DNA of 36,322 bases, from the NCBI GenBank assembly GCA_945861245.1, contig CAMAUE010000043.1, positions 1 to 36,322 of the forward strand. Direction: 5' to 3'. The translations under genes and the position numbers were made by a program. This document shows, in pieces, positions 30,991 to 36,322 of this stretch. Position 1 is the stretch's first letter. Every line of letters starts with the position of its first letter. The notes below the pieces were generated by a model. The model was not told the DNA's origin. It saw only the letters and a list, made by a program, of their open reading frames with translations, and searched no databases. The stretch comes from Singulisphaera sp. GP187 (GTDB taxonomy: Bacteria > Planctomycetota > Planctomycetia > Gemmatales > Gemmataceae).

Positions 30991-32877
30991 ATGGATCCCA
31001 ACATTTACGTTCAGTCGCTCAATCCGCTCGAAGGCAAAATATTCTGGTCGGTAGCACTTTCGACTCTGTTCGCTGCGCTGCCTGTCGTCGCCCTCTTTTG
31101 GCTACTCGTGCCGATGCGTTGGCTGGCGTCGAAGGCTGGCGCTGCGGGAGCAGTCATAGCGATCGTCATCGCGGTCATCGTGTACCAAATGCCCGTGCAG
31201 AAGGCGCTCTGGGCGTTCGCTTATGGCGCGGGGTTCGGCTTGCTGCCCGTCGGCTGGACCATCTTCGGGGCGATGCTGCTCTACAACATCACCGTCGAAA
31301 CCGGGCAATTCACCATCGTGCGCCGGTCCGTCGCGAGCCTGTCGGGCGATGCACGCATCCAGGCGGTTCTCATCGGTTTTTCGTTCGGCGCATTTTTGGA
31401 AGGTGCAGCCGGCGGCGGCACGCCCGTCGCGATCTGCGGGGCCATCATGGTCGGCCTGGGTTTCAACCCGTTTCTCGCCGCCGTGCTTTGCCTGATCGCC
31501 AACACGTCGCCCGTGGCCTATGGCGGATTGGGCACGCCGATCATCGTGCTCTCGGACATGACAGGCATCGATGGCCGCGTGATTAGCACGATGGCGGCGC
31601 ATCAGCTGCCATTCCTGTCGCTACTTGTGCCCGCATACATGGTGCGGTGCATGGTTGGTTGGAAGCAGACGTTCGAGGTTTGGCCTGCGCTGCTCGTCTC
31701 CGGCGGGTCGTTCGCCGTCTTTCAGTACTTCTTCGCCACGCTGCACAATTGGGTCGGTATCGTTGCCTGGCCGATGACCGACATCGGTGGCGGCATCTTC
31801 TCGCTTGTCGTCACCGCGATTTTCCTCAAAATGTGGAAGCCGAAAAACGAATGGCATTTCGATAAGTCGATGACGCCCACGCCGTCCGACACCCCAGTTC
31901 CCGGGCCTGCGGCCAACGACCCGCACGCCGCCGGGGCCGCCGCGCTGATGGGCGAAGTCACCAAGCAAGCCAGCGCTAACGAAAAGGTCCCGCTGACGGC
32001 TGGCAACATCACGCTCGCCTGGATGCCGTTCATTCTGATGTCGATCTTCCTCATGCTCACCGGCATCGTTCGGCAAATGGAAGGCGACACGACACGAAAA
32101 GGCCCCGTGTATGTTCCCGGCACAAAGATTCAGACGAACTATCAGATCCCCGTGCCGACGCTTCACAAAATGACGATGCGCGACGAGAAGCTGCGCAAGA
32201 TCGATGAGCAAACCGCGAATGGAAAAGACAACACCCCGGATAGCGCTCGTTTCAACTTCGCCTGGCTTACGGCGCCGGGCACGGCGGTCATGATTGCCGC
32301 GATTATCTCGATCTTCATGTTGCGCATGTCGGCGTCGCAAACTCGGCGGGTGTTCACGCGCACCGTCGTGCAAATGAAAATCCCGATCCCAACGATCGCG
32401 TTCATGCTCGGACTCAGCTACGTCACGAAATACGCCGGTATGGATGCGACCCTTGGCTATGCGTTCGCCAACACCGGAGTGCTGTATCCGTTCTTCGCCG
32501 CTATCCTCGGTTGGCTAGGCGTGTTCCTCACGGGAACAGACGCAGGCAGCAACGCCCTCTTTGGCAGCCTGCAACAGATCACGGCTCGCACGATCCACGG
32601 CGCCGGCGCTTTCGGCCCGCTCGGCGCCGAGACCCTGACTGTTGGCCAAGCCGAGGTGCTCATCTGCACTGCGAACAGCACGGGTGGCGTCATGGGCAAA
32701 ATGATCGACGCCCAGAGCATCTGCGTCGCCACCGCCGCCACGCATCAAATGGGCAAGGAAGCCGACATCTTCAAGGCGGTGATTTGGCACAGCATCATCC
32801 TGGCCGCAATCGTCGGTTTGATCACGCTGCTTCAGGCGTACGTCTATCCGTTCACGTTGATGGTTCCGTCGCCGTGA
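30991..32877 (+). CDS. lldP: L-lactate permease (LctP family)
   Basis: A 628-residue inner-membrane carrier with about 12-14 hydrophobic helices. GAFLEGAAGGGTPVAICGAI and the later FLTGTDAGSNALFGSLQ are signature segments of the lactate permease family, which imports L-lactate or glycolate with protons. It is longer than E. coli LldP (551), mainly through hydrophilic stretches at ~290-345 and ~370-425. No lactate dehydrogenase or LldR regulator is adjacent. The ribosome-binding site before ATG 30991 is weak. Confidence 0.9.
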   Translation: MDPNIYVQSLNPLEGKIFWSVALSTLFAALPVVALFWLLVPMRWLASKAGAAGAVIAIVIAVIVYQMPVQKALWAFAYGAGFGLLPVGWTIFGAMLLYNITVETGQFTIVRRSVASLSGDARIQAVLIGFSFGAFLEGAAGGGTPVAICGAIMVGLGFNPFLAAVLCLIANTSPVAYGGLGTPIIVLSDMTGIDGRVISTMAAHQLPFLSLLVPAYMVRCMVGWKQTFEVWPALLVSGGSFAVFQYFFATLHNWVGIVAWPMTDIGGGIFSLVVTAIFLKMWKPKNEWHFDKSMTPTPSDTPVPGPAANDPHAAGAAALMGEVTKQASANEKVPLTAGNITLAWMPFILMSIFLMLTGIVRQMEGDTTRKGPVYVPGTKIQTNYQIPVPTLHKMTMRDEKLRKIDEQTANGKDNTPDSARFNFAWLTAPGTAVMIAAIISIFMLRMSASQTRRVFTRTVVQMKIPIPTIAFMLGLSYVTKYAGMDATLGYAFANTGVLYPFFAAILGWLGVFLTGTDAGSNALFGSLQQITARTIHGAGAFGPLGAETLTVGQAEVLICTANSTGGVMGKMIDAQSICVATAATHQMGKEADIFKAVIWHSIILAAIVGLITLLQAYVYPFTLMVPSP

Positions 32878-32886
32878 ACTCAATCA

Positions 32887-32940
32887 CCGCTTGCGGCTTA
32901 GCGCTCCACATGTTCCATCTGAGCGCTAAGCCGCAAGCGG
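32887..32940. repeat. Inverted repeat family 1, copy f
   Basis: Perfect 20-bp arms (32887-32906 and 32921-32940), core CTTGCGGCTTAGCGCTC, with a 14-bp loop. It begins 10 nt after the permease stop and ends 17 nt before the Kelch gene; the trailing AAATCAGGA supplies the AGGA of that gene's ribosome-binding site, as at tnaA. Confidence 0.93.
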
Positions 32941-32956
32941 AAATCAGGATCCTTCC

Positions 32957-35197
32957 ATGCGAAGTCTTTTTTTAATCATCGTAGTTATCCAAATCGCGCA
33001 ATCGATTCACGCCGGCGAACCCAACGTCTGGACCAAACTGCCGAAGGCCGAGATCATTGGTCAACGCTCGGACATACCGCTCGGCTATGACAGCATCGCC
33101 AGGCGGTTCGTCGTTCTCGGCGGGCGCACGCATTATGGCAACTACCGCAAGCCGCGCTCGTATGACACGCTGACGCTGGATACGAAATCGTTCGTATGGG
33201 AAAATACGTATCCGCCGGGTAAGGACTGGGGCCCCGCAATCGGACCATGCCAGGCGCCGGCGTGGAAGGGCGAAGTATGGGGCTTCCGCGACGCCGAGGG
33301 CAACACCAGGCCGAACTGGACGATCTATGGAACCTTCTCGCTCGGGCAGAAGTACGATTGGGATCCCGACACCAAAGCGTTCTACTTCTACGCCGGCGGC
33401 AGCACCTTCAAATACGAACCCGCCGAACGAAAATGGACCGACCTCCAACCCGAGACGCATCCCGAAAAAATACTCAGCGGGCGGTTGCTTTGGAGTTCAA
33501 TGGTTTATGACGCTTACAACAAACAGTTCCTACTTTTCGGTGGCGGCAACGTCGAATCCGAACGCGGCGATCCCGGCACGTGGACCTACTCGCCCGCACG
33601 CAACGCCTGGACTCAGCTAAAGCTCGATGCCCAACCACCACAACGCGCCAACTCGCGCCTGGCATACGATCCGTTGGCCAAGAAGATCGTCCTCTTCGGC
33701 GGCGATCAACTCGATCAACTCCTGTCGGATACCTGGACGTTTGACGTCGTCGCCCAGCGCTGGGAAGAGGCGGCGATTGCCAACGATGTCGCGCCGTCGC
33801 CGCGCGGCGGGCATGCGCTACTCTGGCTGCCAAAAGCCAAGAAGATCGCACTGATAGGTGGATACACCTACACATCGACAATCGGTTACACATCGTCGCT
33901 CTATCAACGATTGCCGAATGAGATTTGGACGTACGAGACAAGCACGCGGCGCTGGCAGATGATTCGCAGGGCTGGCGTGAAGGAAAGCCCCGATACGCCG
34001 ACGAATTTCTTCACCAGCGCGGCTGCCGATGAAACCGATCGCGTGATCGTGCTGGGCCAAACCGGCACGTGGACGACGACGCTCGACGTGTCGAAAGCCG
34101 ATGACGCCATCGCGAAGAAGTTCGGCGTCAAGCCCGGCACGACCGAGCGGCGCGATGGGCCGCACGATCCAACCTGGTACGTCAAGGGCGTGCCCGATGC
34201 CGATCCCGCCAAGGTCGCCGACGAGCTGAAAGCGTTGCCCGCGAATACATGGAAAATCCGCCCCACGCCCAAGCTGCCCGGGCCGAACATGGACTGGGGT
34301 TCCGCAGTATTCTCGCCGGAACTCGACCGGATCATGCGCTTCTCCGGCGGCCATTCCGCGTACAGCGGCACGGCGCCGCAGGTCTATGACGTCAAGACCA
34401 ATCGCTACACGATCCCGTTCGTGCCGGAGTATCCGCTCGAATATGTCTACAGCAACGATCAAGTCAACGGCGAATGGAGTTTCAAGAAAAACCCGTGGAT
34501 GACCGGCCACACCTACAAATCGACCGGCTATGATCCGCGTCTCAAAGCGCTCGTGTTTGGGCCTCACGAGTATACCTACTTCTTCGACCCGCTGGAAAAA
34601 CGCTGGTCGCGCTCGCCGACGAAGAATCCGTATCGCCCCAATTTCTACGTCGTCACCCTTTGCGCGACTCCCGATGGCGTGGTCGCCTGGGCGAACGATC
34701 GGCAAAGCGGCGCACCTGGCCTATGGCAGCTTGACGCGGCGTCCCGCACCTGGAAGGCGTTGCCTCTCAAGGGAGAAATGCACGCGACAAGTGCCGACCA
34801 TCACGGCATGGCTTACGATTCCAAACGCGATCGCCTGCTGCTCTTCAGCGACATCGGCAAAAACAAAGGCGACGTGTTGGCGTACGATTTCAAAGCCGGT
34901 ACGACGCAATGGCTCAACGCCACGGACCGCGACAAGGCGCTGGAACATTGCCGCGAGACGGTCTACCTGCCGGAGCAAGACGCCGTGCTGATCGGCGCCC
35001 GCATGCCAGGCGAGAAGGGCTGGATGCTATATGATTGTGCCGCCAACGCCTGGCGAGCGATCCAGTTCACCGGCGACGACCCGCTCGGCAAGAGAAGCTT
35101 CAACAACTCAATGGGCCTGATGTACGATCCGAATCGCCGCCTCGTCTGGGCCGTCGGACAGAATAGCCATGTGCATGTTTTGCGAATTGCAGATTGA
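32957..35197 (+). CDS. Secreted Kelch-repeat double-propeller protein
   Basis: A 746-residue secreted protein with signal peptide (MRSLFLIIVVIQIAQSIHA). It is built of Kelch-type blades: LLFGGGNVES, IVLFGGDQLDQLLSDTWTFD and IALIGGYTYT in the first propeller (~40-390), and IMRFSGGHSAYSGTAPQVYD, ALVFGPHEYTYFFD and LLLFSDIG in the second (~430-745). Kelch propellers bind proteins or carbohydrates, and some (galactose oxidase) are copper enzymes; the copper ligands cannot be identified here. No anchor is seen, so it is probably periplasmic or exported. The upstream family 1 palindrome provides its ribosome-binding site. Confidence 0.85.
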   Translation: MRSLFLIIVVIQIAQSIHAGEPNVWTKLPKAEIIGQRSDIPLGYDSIARRFVVLGGRTHYGNYRKPRSYDTLTLDTKSFVWENTYPPGKDWGPAIGPCQAPAWKGEVWGFRDAEGNTRPNWTIYGTFSLGQKYDWDPDTKAFYFYAGGSTFKYEPAERKWTDLQPETHPEKILSGRLLWSSMVYDAYNKQFLLFGGGNVESERGDPGTWTYSPARNAWTQLKLDAQPPQRANSRLAYDPLAKKIVLFGGDQLDQLLSDTWTFDVVAQRWEEAAIANDVAPSPRGGHALLWLPKAKKIALIGGYTYTSTIGYTSSLYQRLPNEIWTYETSTRRWQMIRRAGVKESPDTPTNFFTSAAADETDRVIVLGQTGTWTTTLDVSKADDAIAKKFGVKPGTTERRDGPHDPTWYVKGVPDADPAKVADELKALPANTWKIRPTPKLPGPNMDWGSAVFSPELDRIMRFSGGHSAYSGTAPQVYDVKTNRYTIPFVPEYPLEYVYSNDQVNGEWSFKKNPWMTGHTYKSTGYDPRLKALVFGPHEYTYFFDPLEKRWSRSPTKNPYRPNFYVVTLCATPDGVVAWANDRQSGAPGLWQLDAASRTWKALPLKGEMHATSADHHGMAYDSKRDRLLLFSDIGKNKGDVLAYDFKAGTTQWLNATDRDKALEHCRETVYLPEQDAVLIGARMPGEKGWMLYDCAANAWRAIQFTGDDPLGKRSFNNSMGLMYDPNRRLVWAVGQNSHVHVLRIAD

Positions 35198-35300
35198 TGA
35201 TTTCAGATTGCAGATTGAAAGAAATTCCTCGTTTAGCGTTCGCATCGCCCCGCCAAGCGCAGATCTTTTCGCAACCGAGTTTGACAGCCGATCATGCCGC

Positions 35301-35372
35301 GCGTTACGATCAAGAAAATCGCCGCCAAGCCCCAGGATGAGCGTAGCGATTCCTGGGGGTGGAGCGTCATAA
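35301..35372 (-). repeat. Dispersed repeat, copy B (frame broken)
   Basis: Closely similar to 281-346. On the minus strand PGIATLILGL is followed, one base out of frame, by AAIFLIVTRGMIGCQTRLRK. A single missing base (CGCC-AAG against CCGCAAG) breaks the reading frame that is open in copy A. Confidence 0.6.
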
Positions 35373-35399
35373 GAAACCTGCGAAATCGAAAAATAATTC

Positions 35400-35433
35400 T
35401 TGACAACGGCCAGCGGATCGCTTCTACTACAAT
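35400..35433 (+). promoter_or_regulatory. Possible promoter before the tandem array
   Basis: A perfect TTGACA at 35400-35405 is followed by TACTAC (19-bp spacing) and TACAAT (22-bp spacing). Neither spacing is ideal. If active, the transcript would begin at the first tandem unit and place the array in the 5' leader of the gene at 35572. Confidence 0.3.
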
Positions 35434-35436
35434 AGG

Positions 35437-35545
35437 CTGACCGGCACTTGCATACGCTGACCAGAGGCCTGAATACGCTGACCGGCGCGGCGAAATACCC
35501 TGACCGGCGCGTGCATACGTTGACCGGCGCCGGTCAGCATACTCA
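35437..35545 (+). repeat. Tandem array of CTGACCGGC units ending in a palindrome
   Basis: Five direct units start at 35437, 35457, 35478, 35500 and 35520 (20-22 bp apart), consensus CTGACCGGCGCGTGCATACG. The last unit runs into an inverted copy, forming the perfect 16-bp palindrome TGACCGGCGCCGGTCA (35521-35536), then GCATACTCAG. The near two-turn spacing would place each unit on the same face of the helix. The array ends about 27 bp before the TTG start of the next gene. Confidence 0.85.
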
Positions 35546-35571
35546 GTAGTTCGGCGGCAGGAGTACACGAG

Positions 35572-36258
35572 TTGCCAACACTCAACATCAGTATCCCTCG
35601 GTTCTACTGCCTCGTGCGGAAGGAGTTTCTGTACGATTTGCAAGCACACCACGGCGAACACGTCAAAGTGTGCGTGTTCGGGGTTGCCTCTCTGTACGGA
35701 CGCGCAATCGGGTTTCACGTACTAACCGAAGGCGGCGCGACTTTTTGGCGTCTGCCCATTCACGCACTTTGCCATAAGCACGACGCCCCGGCCATGGCGC
35801 TGGACTGGCTCCAAGTGTGGGATTGTTTTAGCTATGAAGTATCGGCAACCTGCTTTGACCGCTTATCTGAAGTGCGGTTGCGCGCTTACCTAAAGGATCG
35901 GAAGTGGTACGATGGAAAGTATATGTTCACGATTGATTGGTACGGTAACGAGGACGCGGAAGAAGCCGGGGAAGGTGGTCACAAGTGCGCCCATATCCTT
36001 GCGCTGGATAATGGCAACTACGCCGCGTTACCGAACAACTGTTTGCAGTGGCTCGATTCGGCGTTCGTGACGCCCTATCGGGAGCGTCCAGATTACCGGA
36101 TTAACACACATACCTGGAAAGTCGAGCAAGGTGGAGTGACAACCTCGGAGTATTTCTATGAGGTCGGGGAAGCAAGGCGCCTTGGTGAACGAGGTGAGTC
36201 GGTGAAGAACAATGGCGCCGCCGAATCAGCCGGCGCACCTGACCAAGGCGGCAAGTAG
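35572..36258 (+). CDS. Hypothetical protein, orphan
   Basis: A 228-residue protein that I do not recognise. The start is TTG 35572, supported by GGCAGGAG 8 nt upstream; no ATG near the start fits. It has no signal peptide or membrane helix. The sequence is mixed alpha/beta and rich in Trp, Tyr and His (e.g. EFLYDLQAHHGEHVKVCVFG, PIHALCHKHDAPAMALDWLQ), which suggests a compact cytoplasmic domain. The last ~13 residues (AAESAGAPDQGGK) are low complexity because they overlap core site 3; the original protein may have ended earlier. Codon use is less GC-biased than in the core genes. The tandem array lies just upstream. Confidence 0.65.
   Translation: MPTLNISIPRFYCLVRKEFLYDLQAHHGEHVKVCVFGVASLYGRAIGFHVLTEGGATFWRLPIHALCHKHDAPAMALDWLQVWDCFSYEVSATCFDRLSEVRLRAYLKDRKWYDGKYMFTIDWYGNEDAEEAGEGGHKCAHILALDNGNYAALPNNCLQWLDSAFVTPYRERPDYRINTHTWKVEQGGVTTSEYFYEVGEARRLGERGESVKNNGAAESAGAPDQGGK
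36219..36251 (+). repeat. Core site 3 of the boundary repeat
   Basis: CGCCGAATCAGCCGGCGCACC and then TGACC match sites 1 and 2 in sequence and spacing. It overlaps the last codons of the orphan gene. The downstream stem, if any, would extend past the window edge; GGTTC-AGCCGCC-GAACC at about 36269-36285 forms a separate hairpin. Confidence 0.5.
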
Positions 36259-36322
36259 CGTAACGCGGGTTCAGCCGCCGAACCGTTCTATGCCCCCTAA
36301 AGGTTGAGCTACGTTCCTTCCA

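Larger units (their letters stand above)
35198..35571. other. Repeat-rich space before the last gene
   Basis: No intact gene. From left to right: short direct repeats of CAGATTG (35200-35220), the dispersed repeat copy B (35301-35372), a possible TTGACA promoter element (35400-35405) and a tandem array (35437-35545). Confidence 0.6.

Noticed and set aside
30991..32877. Large novel insertion in the lactate permease
   Set aside because: Other LctP proteins also have hydrophilic loops of varying length in this part; the extra length is not strong evidence of a new domain.
5726..32940. Insertion sequences with transposase
   Set aside because: None of the palindromic elements encloses a reading frame, and no transposase gene was found on either strand; they are at most non-autonomous.
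35437..35545. CRISPR array
   Set aside because: The units are 20-22 bp with almost no spacers between them, the unit sequence drifts, and the last one is inverted. No cas gene is in the window.
1..36322. tRNA or rRNA genes
   Set aside because: I scanned the intergenic gaps for the T-arm GGTTCGAATCC pattern and for rRNA signatures and saw none.

Overview
The window reads as chromosomal DNA of a planctomycete, possibly Gemmatales-like (the order is inference). The best evidence is the 1,044-residue secreted protein at 2582-5716: an N-terminal propeller of the PVC 'membrane-bound dehydrogenase' type, HEAT-like repeats and a C-terminal CxxCH haem domain, an architecture characteristic of Planctomycetes and Verrucomicrobia. 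GC-rich codon use, many single-gene transcription units, secreted Kelch and LamG-type proteins, an arsenosugar-type ArsM and a MoxR ATPase fit this.

Layout. (1) 1-2.4 kb is accessory: a frameshifted L7/L12-like remnant, an orphan gene, an ankyrin gene and a second broken gene, separated by sites sharing a core (GAATCAG/TAACGAA ... ACCTGACC). One of these has attC-like hairpin geometry. (2) 2.6-35.2 kb is ordinary chromosome: haem/propeller protein, MMPL transporter (-), tryptophanase, DUF5655-type protein (-), M28 peptidase, MoxR ATPase, RsbW-type kinase, C4 zinc-ribbon coiled coil (-), sulfite reductase, LamG-like protein, ArsM, a minus-strand NAD(P) set (pncB, nadK, acyP, ABC-2 permease), isoaspartyl peptidase/asparaginase, two thioredoxins (one soluble, one membrane-anchored), a CzcC/TolC-type lipoprotein, an FmdB-type zinc ribbon, a CitG-family protein (-), a TPR lipoprotein (-), an L-lactate permease and a Kelch protein. 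(3) 35.2-36.3 kb is accessory again: a broken repeat shared with position 281, a 20-22 bp tandem array ending in a perfect palindrome, and an orphan gene ending in the same core site as at the left edge.

The most striking feature is intergenic. At least six families of long inverted repeats (18-35 bp arms) occur about twenty times. In three families each arm is itself a small hairpin, stems differ between copies by compensatory changes, and solo arms occur. Ten lie 0-17 nt after a stop codon. This resembles REP/REPIN elements mobilised by RAYT transposases, though no such transposase is in the window.

A second candidate is a compact transcription unit at 10908-11003: a sigma70-like promoter, a roughly 60-nt hairpin RNA and a U-tract, with no reading frame.

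Metabolically the window holds isolated steps rather than a pathway: sulfite reduction, tryptophan cleavage, lactate uptake, NAD salvage and phosphorylation, arsenite methylation and thiol redox. Function calls rest on motif and family recognition by eye; no database search was run.
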